DNA of 64,000 nt from Owenia fusiformis (GCA_903813345.2 CAIIXF020000004.1:15447196-15511195); one strand, 5' to 3'; positions 59,701 through 64,000 are shown, numbered from the stretch's first letter. Numbers and translations are program-made. The notes: generated by a model not told the origin, from the letters alone.

Positions 59701-62582
59701 TTATCTCATTGCACACATTTTTCATATTTGAGCATTTCATGAGGCGAATCTAGATTTTTGCATTGAGAATATCAAAATTACTATGAACCCTTAGAAATTT
59801 TTTTTTAATAATTCATATTTAATTGAATCTCAAAGAATTTCAATGTCAACATTTTTTTTAATGACTTGCATCAACATTTTTCAACTTTACGATTTGAATT
59901 TTTCTACTCGAGGACTTGAATTTGTCCACTTATTGATTTGGATTTTGCACCCAGTTAAATTTTGGAAGAGATTTCATCTTGATTTTTGTCATTCTGTTTC
60001 ATCGGAAAAATCTACAAGAATATGTGTTATTCTGTATCTGGTATTACTTGTTAATGTTATAATTTACATTGTACTGGCATTCTGAGTGCAAACCAGTCTC
60101 ATTGACTTATTGAATTGTTTGTTTGAACGTGCATCAAGGATGAATGAGCAAATCAATACAATGTTATACAGTGCAAGAGGCTGGGTAAAAAACACAGTCA
60201 GAGTACAGTATAAGTGCAATTGCCAGTGAAAAGATGAACAGTCAGAGTACAGTATAAGTGCAATTGCCAGTGAATGGATGGACCAATGAGGGAATAGGAT
60301 TTGATTGTATCCCTGTATATTAGGAATGAAAGGAATTCTTGAAAACATTAAAAGATTTCATGACTTGTTTTTAAAATAATGAGGTTGAGTGGCTAAAAAC
60401 AAGACCCTTTAACTTAACTGAACCTTGTAAACCTATCAATTTTTGAGAAATTTACTTTTGCTTTAGCACTCCTATTGACTCTATGACTAGGTCAAATGAG
60501 CTAATTGGAAAAGTTGAACAGACTTTCTTTTCAACCATACCTTTAATATTCATTCAAAAACATGATAAAATATAAAATAGGTGGAGTGAGCAATGAGCCT
60601 TTAAATAGGTGGATTGAGCAATGAGCCTTTAAATGCCTCTCAGAAATCACCAGAAATTTTACCAAGGGTAGTTTCCTTTCTTACAAACACAGCATACTGA
60701 CCAGAGAATGAACTTTACTGTCCACACCTGTTGCCAAATAGCACAATAATATCACCCTTACTTTGGAATGCCATGCCAGCAATATCTGTTTCTAATTCTG
60801 GTTATAAATATTTCTTGATATTTTTCTGTAATATTTGAATAAAGTGTCTCATTTTTAAGCATTTTTATACACTTTAGACTGTTCTTTACATGTCTGTTTG
60901 GTTTATTCCTTGGCAATTCCTCTCTTTTGTTTGTTATTTCTCACTTTTAAACATGATCTCAATGATATCTCTATCACGGGTAATTACTTGCAGGAGCTGT
61001 GCAGATCAATATTGAGGATATGTCCTCAGAATCCTCCCCATCAATGAAATATTGTATGGGCATTGCTAGCAATGGGGCCGACATTTTCAAGATATCTGTA
61101 TTTCAGATTTTTTAAATTCTTAATTTAACAGTGAAAAGTATGTCCCATACCCATAGAAGTATATTATCTTCTGGCCAAAGTTTTGCCTCAACTTTCAAGT
61201 TGGCCTCATCTTGTCAATTTGCCTCACCTATTTCCTGTGTTGTGAGGATCACATTTCCAAATAGTAAATACCAGAAAGAAAGGAAATTAGGGAATAAGCA
61301 ATGAACAAAGTATACTGGACATGGAATGAATTCATTTTTAAATGTATGAAAACCCAGAATATCAGGAAATTGAAAGACAATGTGAAAAAATTGTATGAAA
61401 TCAGATGACAAAAAACAGGTTAGACATGGGTAATTACCTTGTACAAATAACATATTACATAGTTCATTGTAAGTAATGTATTACTGCCTATTTATGTACT
61501 AGGTGACCAAGTCACCTTATTTCATTGTCCCTGGATGACTTGACAGCTCAATCACTATTTACTGAAGTATCTATCTTCTCAAGCTTATTACACAAAATTC
61601 CTCTCTAAAATTTGAATAAAGTGCCCAATTTTTCAGAATATATACCATTTGGAGAATTGGCTACATGTCTGTTTACTTTATTTATTGCTGATTCCTCTCT
61701 TTTGTATTCTATTTTACATTTCAGAACATGATTATGTGACAGTAAACACAAAGGAAATAAAGGCAGTTGTGTGTACACAGCTTTCTATTGTTCACCATAT
61801 TTGTGGTTCTACGAGGGTGACATCTTTAGAAGTTTCTACATCCTATTTTCAATGTAGGCATGCAAATTGTATATACCATTTTTCAAAGTGGGAAAATCTC
61901 AAAATTGATTTAATTTTCCACACTATGGCCATTGCAAATGCACACTATAGTCCTCAAAACAACAATTTAATGGGAGGACAATCAATAAGATATTCTATTT
62001 TTTGGGCTTTTCCATTGACAAAAAGTTAAGCTTTATTTATGTAAACCACTTCATTATCTAATAATTATCCATTATGATGCTTAATGTTTAATAATGAAAA
62101 ACAAAAATAATGAAAATTATAATCTTGACATGGAAACAGAAAAGGCAACAGTTATAAACACCAATTATCACTGGAAAAGAAGTCACAAAATGCAAGATAA
62201 ATAAACTTACCATTGGAAAGCACTGAAGTGGAAATAGGCCAATCCAAGTCCATAGAGGAAAGGAGCATCCTGGAAATAAATTGTATACTTTTATTTCATA
62301 AGTTAAAAAAATGGAGCATCTTCAAGTAATATTACACAACATGATGACAAATATTATTTTAAAGCATTTCAATTGGTCCTCAAATGAAGGATAATACATC
62401 AATAAAGAGCAAGACTCAAATCCCATTGTTTCATTACCCTTGTACAGTGTAAATCTGTCATTAACCAATCACAGGTAAGAAACATGATCACATGATATTT
62501 ATCATCCAATCACAATATATATTTTGACTTACTTTCCAATAAAGCTCCTGCATGCTGAAGAACTTCTGGTATGCAGAGAGGG
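11677..62582 (-). CDS. KDM6A: UTX/KDM6A-type H3K27 demethylase (5' end outside window), spliced
   Basis: This is the lysine demethylase that removes methyl groups from histone H3 Lys27, using Fe(II), 2-oxoglutarate and O2, and works in the nucleus with MLL3/4 (COMPASS) complexes (family knowledge). Exons were assembled by hand, reading the minus strand: 62533-62582, 62211-62269, 28539-28659, 28168-28222, 24415-24563, 24102-24208, 23800-23898, 22867-23042, 21126-21210, 20498-20771, 20090-20200, 19529-19651, 18319-19159, 17981-18093, 17348-17447, 16787-16857, 16174-16367, 15390-15598, then 15015-15129 or 14717-14831, 13958-14102, 12925-13109, 12379-12505, 11924-12091, 11677-11706. All junctions have GT/AG and consistent phases, giving about 1,234 codons plus a stop. 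The order is TPR repeats, Gln/Pro/Ser-rich linker, JmjC domain with the HxE...H iron triad, and two CxxC zinc motifs. The vertebrate protein is about 1,400 residues; the missing N-terminus (about 110 residues) accounts for much of the difference. Identity as UTX is very secure; exact linker exons are less certain without RNA data. Confidence 0.95.
11924..12091 (-). CDS. KDM6A: KDM6A exon, second CxxC of zinc domain
   Basis: The 168-bp exon begins [20 protein letters not shown] and includes CLDC, the second zinc half-site, then [20 protein letters not shown]. It can splice at CAA/GTAAGT or read through to an immediate in-frame TAG. Confidence 0.95.
12278..12361. repeat. 19-bp tandem repeat in KDM6A intron
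   Basis: About five copies of AACTTAACCTCCCTATTGA, in the intron between 12091 and 12505's exons' neighbours, ending 18 bp from the donor of the 12379-12505 exon. Confidence 0.85.
12379..12505 (-). CDS. KDM6A: KDM6A exon, helical linker and first CxxC
   Basis: The 127-bp exon reads [20 protein letters not shown] and ends AAHYCDKCE. The CDKC pair is the first half of the GATA-like zinc-binding domain that contacts the H3 tail in UTX. Donor GTAAGT. Confidence 0.95.
12925..13109 (-). CDS. KDM6A: KDM6A exon, JmjC C-terminal half
   Basis: The 185-bp exon begins [20 protein letters not shown] and continues to [17 protein letters not shown] and HLTWNLARN, near-identical to UTX. Its acceptor (GATTCTAG before GGCTGG) and first bases are part of a 32-bp tandem repeat that extends to 13655. 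Confidence 0.96.
13101..13655. repeat. 32-bp minisatellite containing the exon splice acceptor
   Basis: About 17 full copies plus a partial one. On the minus strand each unit contains GATTCTAGGGCTGGTGT, the same 3' splice site and first nine coding bases as the real exon starting at 13109. All copies I checked keep the AG. Use of any upstream copy adds 32 nt and gives an in-frame TAA within six codons (GGC TGG TGT GTA TTG TAA), so only the last copy supports the protein. Confidence 0.95.
13958..14102 (-). CDS. KDM6A: KDM6A exon, JmjC with third iron ligand
   Basis: The 145-bp exon reads [20 protein letters not shown] and then [20 protein letters not shown] and VHWVQAI. The His of VHW is the third Fe(II) ligand (H1226 in human UTX). 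It ends in phase 0 before GTAAGT. Confidence 0.96.
14142..14250 (+). repeat. Dispersed ~120-bp repeat family, copy 1
   Basis: Starts AACATGCAAAATGTCAC, has CTGCCATTTGTTACAGATG and ends near GTGACAAAA. Other copies lie at 16951-17056, 23551-23687 and 41618-41757, all in KDM6A introns and all in the same orientation. Confidence 0.75.
14717..14831 (-). CDS. KDM6A: KDM6A JmjC iron-binding exon, copy B (alternative)
   Basis: The 115-bp exon encodes [11 protein letters not shown], then [27 protein letters not shown] and two bases of Arg. It has its own acceptor TTTTGTAG and donor GTAGAA. Seven of 39 residues differ from copy A, including Ala instead of Ser next to CxVNIN. Synonymous positions differ widely, so the duplication is old and both copies have been kept open, which argues for function. 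Confidence 0.92.
14832..15014 (-). other. 183-bp intron between alternative exons A and B
   Basis: This short intron has full splice sites for both flanking exons and is long enough for normal splicing, so steric exclusion alone is unlikely to explain exclusivity. The frame shift from double inclusion would send such transcripts to decay. Confidence 0.75.
15015..15129 (-). CDS. KDM6A: KDM6A JmjC iron-binding exon, copy A (alternative)
   Basis: The 115-bp exon encodes [11 protein letters not shown], then [27 protein letters not shown] and two bases of Arg. His and Glu of HQE bind Fe(II) (H1146 and E1148 in human UTX). Acceptor TTTCATAG, donor GTATGA. Copy A has the Ser found in vertebrate UTX at the second position after NNNLC, but Leu where UTX has Phe. 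It is followed after a 183-bp intron by copy B, with the same length and phases. Confidence 0.93.
15390..15598 (-). CDS. KDM6A: KDM6A exon, start of JmjC domain
   Basis: The 209-bp exon begins [20 protein letters not shown] and ends [12 protein letters not shown], covering the N-terminal JmjC strands. The Lys of MKVPG and the Thr of RTPG are the residues that bind 2-oxoglutarate in UTX (K1137 and T1143 in human numbering, from family knowledge). It ends in phase 1, splicing to either copy of the next exon. Confidence 0.96.
15667..15754. mobile_element. 88-bp foldback MITE
   Basis: Inverted ends CCAGTGATCTCC and GGGAGATCACTGG flank a short GC-rich interior (GGGTGCTGCGCCCA). It lies in the intron just upstream of the exon starting at 15598. 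The target duplication is unclear. Confidence 0.65.
16174..16367 (-). CDS. KDM6A: KDM6A exon, pre-JmjC
   Basis: The 194-bp exon contains [20 protein letters not shown] and [17 protein letters not shown], clear matches to UTX. The donor is GTAGGG, a weak site. The open frame also exists in another phase, but only this one matches the family. Confidence 0.93.
16787..16857 (-). CDS. KDM6A: KDM6A exon, pre-JmjC
   Basis: The 71-bp exon reads [20 protein letters not shown] and ends RTQ, nearly identical to vertebrate UTX. Acceptor ATTTTCAG, donor GTAAAC. Confidence 0.95.
16951..17056 (+). repeat. Dispersed ~120-bp repeat family, copy 2
   Basis: Shares ACATGCAAAATGTCACCACC, the CATTTGTTACAGA block and GGTGACATAAT end with the other copies. 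Confidence 0.75.
17261..17325 (-). pseudogene. 65-bp duplicate of a KDM6A exon segment
   Basis: It matches 17365-17429 in the upstream exon at 62 of 65 positions; two of the three changes are synonymous and one gives Leu to Pro. It has no AG before it and no GT after it, so it looks like a recent non-spliced duplication inside the intron. Confidence 0.88.
17348..17447 (-). CDS. KDM6A: KDM6A exon, pre-JmjC
   Basis: The 100-bp exon reads [20 protein letters not shown] and then [13 protein letters not shown], matching UTX VIRGLAGALKL. Donor GTATGT. A 65-bp near-identical copy of its middle lies about 40 bp downstream in the next intron. Confidence 0.94.
17981..18093 (-). CDS. KDM6A: KDM6A exon, CPPP motif before JmjC
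   Basis: The 113-bp exon reads [20 protein letters not shown] and then YPPLPKDKL, a block strongly conserved in UTX/JMJD3 proteins. Donor GTGAGT. Confidence 0.93.
18319..19159 (-). CDS. KDM6A: KDM6A large disordered linker exon
   Basis: This is the longest exon, 841 bp. It encodes a Pro/Gly/Met-rich start, then a Ser/Gln/Asp-rich region with short acidic helical stretches such as [20 protein letters not shown] and ILDQLKVN. The equivalent region in vertebrate UTX is disordered and poorly conserved, so the assignment rests on phase, an open frame and position. It ends GGA G before GTGAGT. Confidence 0.88.
19529..19651 (-). CDS. KDM6A: KDM6A Gln-rich linker exon
   Basis: The 123-bp exon (41 codons, phase 0 at both ends) is rich in Gln (about half the residues), with the CAA/CAG repeats typical of disordered linkers. 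It is also symmetrical and may be alternatively spliced. Confidence 0.78.
20090..20200 (-). CDS. KDM6A: KDM6A linker exon
   Basis: The 111-bp exon (37 codons, phase 0 at both ends) is Pro/Gln-rich and ends [11 protein letters not shown]. Both splice sites are clean. Because it is symmetrical it could be skipped without a frameshift. Confidence 0.8.
20498..20771 (-). CDS. KDM6A: KDM6A exon, conserved LPSIEEAW motif and linker
   Basis: The 274-bp exon starts [20 protein letters not shown], a highly conserved UTX block, then a Gln/Pro/Met-rich stretch and a basic cluster [11 protein letters not shown] that could act as a nuclear localisation signal (inference). It ends in phase 0. Confidence 0.92.
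21126..21210 (-). CDS. KDM6A: KDM6A exon, end of TPR array
   Basis: The 85-bp exon reads [20 protein letters not shown] and matches the segment after the TPRs in UTX (SALAARIKYLQAQL). Acceptor ATTTTTAG, donor GTAAGT. Confidence 0.88.
21732..22817. mobile_element. 1.1-kb DNA transposon remnant with TIRs
   Basis: The ends are inverted over about 36 bp, beginning TAGCCATTATGTTCCTATCA on both sides. A third, inverted copy of the end sequence lies near 21815-21850, and the interior has an 11-bp-stem hairpin (CGTTGGGATAC...GTATCCCAACG) near 22205-22230. No transposase is seen. The element ends 50 bp from a KDM6A exon. Confidence 0.72.
22867..23042 (-). CDS. KDM6A: KDM6A exon, TPR repeats
   Basis: The 176-bp exon begins [20 protein letters not shown], nearly identical to vertebrate UTX, and carries the last two TPRs ([12 protein letters not shown]). 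The donor is GTATTG, a non-consensus site. A transposon-like TIR end lies 50 bp downstream at 22817. Confidence 0.94.
23551..23687 (+). repeat. Dispersed ~120-bp repeat family, copy 3
   Basis: Shares AACATGCAAAATGGCACCAC, CACTGTCCACAAAAA and the GTGGTGACATAAT end. Confidence 0.75.
23800..23898 (-). CDS. KDM6A: KDM6A exon, TPR repeat
   Basis: The 99-bp exon reads [20 protein letters not shown] and ends ADTWCSIG, matching the UTX TPR that follows SWYFLGR. Donor GTAACT is weaker than the others but the phase is right. Confidence 0.93.
24102..24208 (-). CDS. KDM6A: KDM6A exon, TPR repeat
   Basis: The 107-bp exon encodes [20 protein letters not shown] and ends with GQSWYFLG plus two bases of an Arg codon. 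The SWYFLGR motif is the UTX TPR signature. Confidence 0.94.
24415..24563 (-). CDS. KDM6A: KDM6A exon, TPR repeat
   Basis: The 149-bp exon reads [20 protein letters not shown] and continues to the UTX signature [11 protein letters not shown]. Acceptor TTCTTCCAG and donor GTAAGT are strong. It forms one full TPR and the start of the next. Confidence 0.94.
24980..25412 (+). repeat. Two copies of a ~150-bp SINE-like dispersed repeat
   Basis: Copies at about 24980-25125 and 25250-25412 share TCTCTCTAAAATTTGAATGA-type starts, CTACATGYCTGTTTA, TTCCTTGCTGATTCCACTC and CTATTTTGCATTT. A fragment in the opposite sense follows near 25648-25700. Confidence 0.75.
26027..26214. mobile_element. 188-bp hAT-like MITE with 8-bp target duplication
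   Basis: Inverted ends CAAGGAGGATTGG and an exact 8-bp duplication CTCTAATT at 26019-26026 and 26215-26222. The 8-bp duplication and CA start fit hAT. Confidence 0.85.
27371..27560. repeat. CAGTAAAACCTG / GAACACC repeat family copy
   Basis: Starts TACAGTAAAACCTGGC and contains repeated AGTGAACACC-like motifs. Related copies are listed in the findings. Confidence 0.7.
27767..28025. mobile_element. hAT-like MITE with G-rich interior
   Basis: Ends CAGGCC... and ...GGGCCTG with interior GGTGAAAAAC...TTTTGAAAGAAATTT shared with 43112-43317 and 43705-43866. A foldback segment (AGTCTTGTTTCAAGAC / GTCTTGAAGCAAGACT) is nested near 27796-27870. Confidence 0.6.
28168..28222 (-). CDS. KDM6A: KDM6A exon, TPR repeat
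   Basis: The 55-bp exon reads [18 protein letters not shown] and matches the UTX segment with the conserved PCTLS motif. It ends in one base of an Ile codon completed by the next exon. Confidence 0.9.
28539..28659 (-). CDS. KDM6A: KDM6A exon, TPR repeat
   Basis: The 121-bp exon supplies the G that completes Trp and then [18 protein letters not shown] and onward, a canonical TPR helix pair (FR.AL.IDP). Donor GTAAGC, acceptor TTTTTCAG. A partial copy of its 5' end lies just upstream at 28760-28777. Confidence 0.93.
28760..28777 (-). other. Possible 18-nt microexon copied from the adjacent KDM6A exon
   Basis: On the minus strand the sequence CTTTTAAG, then GTCAGTAAAAGCATATCG, then GTAAGTA repeats the first 18 nt of the exon at 28659, with its own acceptor and a strong donor. 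The phase is identical and 18 is a multiple of three, so inclusion would add SVKAYR in frame. The flanking intron is duplicated as well (28660-28700 versus 28778-28810). Confidence 0.45.
30599..32147. mobile_element. 1.55-kb element with internal satellite-like repeats
   Basis: Terminal sequences CAGGGCCGT and ACGGGCCTG are inverted, with CTTTC directly flanking each end. Inside, five copies of a segment starting GACTCATACACTTTGAAAGT occur at 30736, 31059, 31377, 31661 and 31880, spaced about 220-320 bp, each followed by AGCACCAAATA and AAAATTGTAAAATTTTCT and C-rich runs. Confidence 0.72.
32655..32977. mobile_element. TA-flanked MITE (CAGTAAAACCTG family)
   Basis: Inverted ends CAGTAAAACCTG and (reverse) CAGTAAAACTTG, each next to TA, as in Tc1/mariner/pogo elements. 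It contains repeats of GGAACACC and a second MITE. Confidence 0.78.
32701..32842. mobile_element. 142-bp foldback MITE nested in another MITE
   Basis: Inverted ends read GCCTGGGTCACATTTGCTC and GCCTTGGTCACATTTGCTC. The interior is also nearly palindromic (GATTGAGTGTTTTGTTCAA / TTGAACAAAATACTCAATC). A TA duplication flanks it (32699-32700 and 32843-32844). Confidence 0.85.
33380..33530 (-). repeat. SINE-like dispersed repeat copy
   Basis: Reverse-orientation member of the family with AAAATGCAAAATA, AGAGTGGAATCAGCAAGGAA and TCAAATTTTAGAGAGAAATG. Confidence 0.75.
33779..34158 (+). mobile_element. 380-bp MITE, 9-bp target duplication, copy 1
   Basis: Starts TACCCTTTGCATTCG and ends CACGCAGGGTA. 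The 9-bp duplication ACCATGTGA is exact at 33770-33778 and 34159-34167. The 3' end carries a hairpin GGCAGAGTGTAGTTTAACTA / GACTCTGC. A 9-bp duplication fits a MULE-type (Mutator-like) element. Confidence 0.9.
34984..35110. repeat. Short tandem duplication
   Basis: Two copies of AACCTAATCCTACACAATAT and GCCAAGGTA about 60 bp apart. Confidence 0.8.
35961..36338 (+). mobile_element. 378-bp MITE, 9-bp target duplication, copy 2
   Basis: Nearly identical to the copy at 33779. The duplication GTTATTATG is exact at 35952-35960 and 36339-36347. Confidence 0.92.
37388..39087. mobile_element. 1.7-kb hAT-like element remnant
   Basis: Inverted ends CAGGGTTCTTACACCT and (reverse) CAGGGTTCGTACACACCT, flanked by AAAAT on both sides. 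Subterminal repeats of AATTCCCTGACATTTCC occur at both ends. No transposase is recognisable. Confidence 0.7.
39400..40207 (-). pseudogene. LINE (non-LTR) retrotransposon 3' fragment
   Basis: The ORF at 39563-40207 (214 codons) resembles the C-terminal part of LINE reverse transcriptase polyproteins: the motif [20 protein letters not shown] followed by a CX2CX7HX4C zinc knuckle ([17 protein letters not shown]). The RT core is missing, so it is a 5'-truncated insertion. The following AT-rich tail to about 39400 is its likely 3' UTR. Confidence 0.78.
40950..41110 (-). repeat. SINE-like dispersed repeat copy
   Basis: Reverse-orientation member (AAATGCAAAATAGAGTG ... CAAATTTTAGAGAGAAAT). Confidence 0.75.
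41618..41757 (+). repeat. Dispersed ~120-bp repeat family, copy 4
   Basis: Shares ATGCAAAATGTCACCACCTG, repeated CCAAACACC-like units in the middle, and AGTGACATAA at the end. Confidence 0.75.
43112..43317. mobile_element. 206-bp hAT6-like MITE with 6-bp target duplication
   Basis: Left end CAGGCCCGTAGCCAG, right end CTGGCTACGGGCCAG, with CAGATA at 43106-43111 and 43318-43323. The interior has poly-G and AAAACTGCATGATTTTGAAA. Confidence 0.78.
43705..43866. mobile_element. Diverged copy of the 43112 MITE
   Basis: Shares AAAACTGCATGATTTTGAAA, AGAATTTCTG and poly-G with 43112-43317; ends near GGCCTG. Confidence 0.65.
44498..44554 (+). mobile_element. 3' end fragment of the 9-bp-duplication MITE
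   Basis: It matches the last ~57 bp of the copy at 33779 (AATATGGTCTCTACTAGGCA ... CACGCAGGGTA) and lacks the 5' part. Confidence 0.85.
45213..45657. mobile_element. 445-bp PIF/Harbinger-like MITE
   Basis: Inverted ends of about 33 bp begin GGCCATAAGAAGTAGATTCT. The flanking duplication is TTA (45210-45212 and 45658-45660). GGCC ends with a TWA duplication are typical of PIF/Harbinger. Confidence 0.85.
46235..46395 (-). repeat. SINE-like dispersed repeat copy
   Basis: Reverse-orientation member (AAAATGCAAAATAGAGTGAA); the far end is more diverged. Confidence 0.7.
47105..47265 (+). repeat. SINE-like dispersed repeat copy
   Basis: Forward member with TCTCTCTAAAATTTGAATGA, GACTACATGTCTATTTACTT and TCCTTGCTGATTTCACTCT. 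Confidence 0.75.
49434..49562. repeat. ~30-bp minisatellite
   Basis: About four copies of a unit with AAAAGTTGAATGAGGCAAAT and TGATTGAGGC. Confidence 0.85.
50974..51143. repeat. CAGTAAAACCTG / GAACACC family copy
   Basis: Starts ACCGTAAAGCTTGTC, includes GTGTTCTACTTATAGAGGTT and GAGGTGTTCCAC, and ends TACAGGTATCACTGTA; inverted ends diverged. Confidence 0.65.
53598..53780. repeat. CAGTAAAACCTG / GAACACC family copy
   Basis: Starts CAGTGAAACCTGTCC and ends ACAGGTTTTACTATAT, with repeated GTGAACACC motifs between. Confidence 0.72.
55510..55849 (-). mobile_element. 340-bp MITE, 9-bp target duplication, copy 3 (diverged)
   Basis: Inverted and older copy starting TACCCTGCATGCAGAGTC and ending CAAATGCAAATGGTA. 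Flanks are GAATGAACT and GAATGGACT (8 of 9 match). Confidence 0.85.
57145..57300. repeat. CAGTAAAACCTG / GAACACC family copy (partial)
   Basis: Starts ACAGTTTAACCTGTC and has several AGTGAACACC motifs; the right end is unclear. Confidence 0.65.
57419..58173. mobile_element. ~750-bp repeat with inverted ends and GACG/GACT microsatellite
   Basis: Ends ATCCCAACAAAC and GTTCGTTGGGAT are inverted. Inside, two diverged copies of a ~140-bp block begin near 57525 and 57660 (GGCCATTTTGAATTTTMYGA, TTTGAGTATAATA). A GGAC/GACT microsatellite at 58074-58133 precedes the right end. Confidence 0.65.
58795..58965. repeat. Degenerate ~30-bp repeats
   Basis: At least six copies of a motif like AATATAGCCCTACAATTAT with variable spacing. 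Confidence 0.75.
59055..59420. repeat. ~195-bp tandem duplication
   Basis: Two copies share CATCTTGGGAAGGACAATAG, ATTGCTGTAAGTGAACTCAG and AATAAAATATCTACCTGTT with few differences, so the duplication is recent. Confidence 0.9.
60180..60275. repeat. 46-bp tandem duplication
   Basis: Two copies of CAGTCAGAGTACAGTATAAG and TGCAATTGCCAGTGAA. Confidence 0.9.
60785..60960 (+). repeat. SINE-like dispersed repeat copy
   Basis: Forward member, diverged (TTTGAATAAAGTGTCTC, CATGTCTGTTTGGTTTATTC). A shorter fragment lies near 59400-59500. Confidence 0.65.
61590..61735 (+). repeat. SINE-like dispersed repeat copy
   Basis: Forward member (CTCTCTAAAATTTGAATAAA, CTACATGTCTGTTTACTTTA, CTATTTTACATTTCAGAACA). 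Confidence 0.7.
62211..62269 (-). CDS. KDM6A: KDM6A exon, TPR region
   Basis: The 59-bp exon reads [19 protein letters not shown] and ends in TG, the first two bases of a Trp codon completed 33.5 kb away. Acceptor TTTCCAG and donor GTAAGT are clear. It matches the conserved FLYGLGLVYFHY segment of UTX. Confidence 0.9.
62533..62582 (-). CDS. KDM6A: KDM6A exon, TPR region (most upstream visible)
   Basis: The 50-bp exon is flanked by TTTGTAG and GTAAGT. It reads [16 protein letters not shown], matching the second TPR of UTX. It starts with the last two bases of a codon, so an upstream exon ending in phase 1 must exist; I could not find it between here and 64000. Confidence 0.88.
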
Positions 62583-64000
62583 CTACAAATACATGAAAAC
62601 ATGAACATTTACTAATGACTATATTGCATGAATTACCCTTTATCATTTATACATAACCCCACATGTGCCTTTCTCGCCATTTCTGTTTTATTTGGACTCT
62701 GACAAAAATAATATATTTTCATGTCCCCAAAAAAGATTGCTTGGGCAAGAAACCAATTATCCACAGCAATTATTGTAGCCTTCTACTTGGCCTAACAACT
62801 GAGAGACGGGAACAACTAAAATGTTTAGATCAAAATGTCTTCTAAAGCCCAGAGCTTAGTAGTGACCATTATTACAATACCATGTGACACAGATTAACTC
62901 TTTATTAATAAGGAAGTAAATCAAATTATAAAGAGTTACAAAAATATATTTGGATACTCCTCAACTACTACAGCGGTGGCGGTAGGCATATATTTTTGTG
63001 AGTCATCATGACTCAGGTAGTTTAAAAAAAGTGAGTCACAAGAAAAAAAGTTGAGTCAAAGCTATAAAAGTGTTTTTCTTGAGTAAAAATGCATACAAAA
63101 TGTAGAAACCACATACAAAATCTATTTTTTGATTTTGTGCATACCTTTTATTGTACTCCTATAGCACATTAACAACTAACAATTAATTAATTAGGCAATT
63201 GCAAGAAAAATGTCACTATTAATCATCTGATTATCTGGTCCAGCGAGTCATGGGTGTGAATGGAGTGGGAGAGGAGTTTCTCCCTGTGTGGAGTTACACA
63301 AATTGGGGTCAAAGCGTTTCATGTTGAAATTCAACATTTTTGCAATCATTCCAAAGTCTAAAACGCCAATATAAGTCCGACCACAATACTGGGCATCATT
63401 TAAATTGAATACGGTAGAATCTTGTAATTATAGCTGATCAAATGAAACCGAAAGTAGATTTGTTTTCATACCTAATTTATCATCATTACCCCCCTTAATG
63501 TGCGATCGACTGGATTTTCATGTGCCCATTATCTATCTTCATAGGATCAGCTTCAGATCTAGTGAATCGAAGATCTTAACTTGAGGGAGTTAATTGAAAA
63601 TACTTGGTGAAAACTTACGATAGATCGGTCACTGTGAGCACCATTGATAAACCTACTGCGCATTACATCTGCGCATGCTGATGAAGGGGACGGCTCAAGG
63701 AAACTTGCTAACTTAGCGAAGGAATTTTGCGAACTTGCGAATGAAACTCAAGGTTCGTAAATCTAGTGTGTGAACATTCAAGGGAAGATTTTATGCGGTA
63801 ATTTAGATAAATATACGATCACTAAAATCCTTAGAAGGGAGTATGAAATTAATAAATTATTGTTCAATGTTATGTTCGTTTTATTGCATTTTTGATACGC
63901 CCCCTAGCAACGTGCTTCACGAGATAAACAAATCGAGGGATCGATCAATGTTTTCAAGTTTATCATTGAATCTGAATCACAGGGCTTTAAAAATTATATG
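62583..64000 (-). other. Upstream KDM6A intron or 5' region
   Basis: No further UTX exon was found here. A segment near 63619-63760 is richer in CpG and has a good minus-strand donor (CTATC before GTAAGT at 63617-63618), but its phase does not join the exon at 62582 as coding sequence. Confidence 0.4.

Larger units (their letters stand above)
28660..62210 (-). other. 33.5-kb KDM6A intron, repeat-rich, no nested gene recognised
   Basis: No host exon could be placed here on either strand. The sequence consists largely of mobile-element remnants and simple repeats listed separately, plus AT-rich unique sequence. Long introns near the 5' end are common for UTX genes. Confidence 0.8.

Noticed and set aside
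61180-61230. Similarity to the 49.4-kb minisatellite in reverse (TTTGCCTCA motifs)
   Set aside because: Only short scattered matches; not enough for a shared origin.
61649-62029. A 126-codon plus-strand open frame
   Set aside because: It starts within a dispersed repeat copy and resembles no family.

Overview
The window is animal nuclear DNA. It is AT-rich, with spliced genes, very long introns and a dense mix of transposon remnants. The repeat types (a DIRS retrotransposon, many MITEs, a degraded LINE) and protein similarities suggest a marine invertebrate, perhaps a lophotrochozoan, but the sequence does not fix the species. There is one recognisable host gene, on the minus strand from beyond 62.6 kb down to 11.68 kb. 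It is the UTX/KDM6A histone H3K27 demethylase. I could place 24 exon positions by hand (50 to 841 bp each) with matching splice phases. They give about 1,234 codons: TPR repeats, a Gln/Pro/Ser-rich linker, the JmjC catalytic domain and the C-terminal zinc-binding domain. The first ~110 codons lie upstream, outside the window. One intron (28660-62210) is about 33.5 kb.

The most interesting structure is at the catalytic core of this gene. The exon carrying the Fe(II)-binding His-x-Glu pair is present twice (15015-15129 and 14717-14831). Both copies are 115 bp with identical splice phases and 32 of 39 encoded residues are identical. Including both, or skipping both, gives a stop codon within a few codons, so they behave as mutually exclusive exons. 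They differ (Ser versus Ala) at a position expected to touch 2-oxoglutarate. Two exons downstream, a 32-bp minisatellite of about 17 copies (13101-13655) has amplified the 3' splice acceptor of the next JmjC exon. Two further partial exon duplications occur in the same gene: a possible 18-nt in-frame microexon at 28760-28777 and a 65-bp exon fragment at 17261-17325.

Layout: 1-4949 is a decayed DIRS-type retrotransposon on the minus strand (SR-rich and gag-like ORF1, reverse transcriptase/RNase H, tyrosine recombinase cut by the window edge), with a 452-bp MITE inserted in ORF1. 4966-11468 is intergenic with small tandem repeats. 11.5-28.7 kb holds most KDM6A exons. 28.7-62.2 kb is the giant intron, filled with MITEs with clear target-site duplications (9-bp MULE-like, 3-bp Harbinger-like, TA-flanked and nested), a satellite-like block, a LINE 3' fragment and several dispersed repeat families. 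62.2-64 kb holds the two most upstream visible exons and upstream intron sequence.
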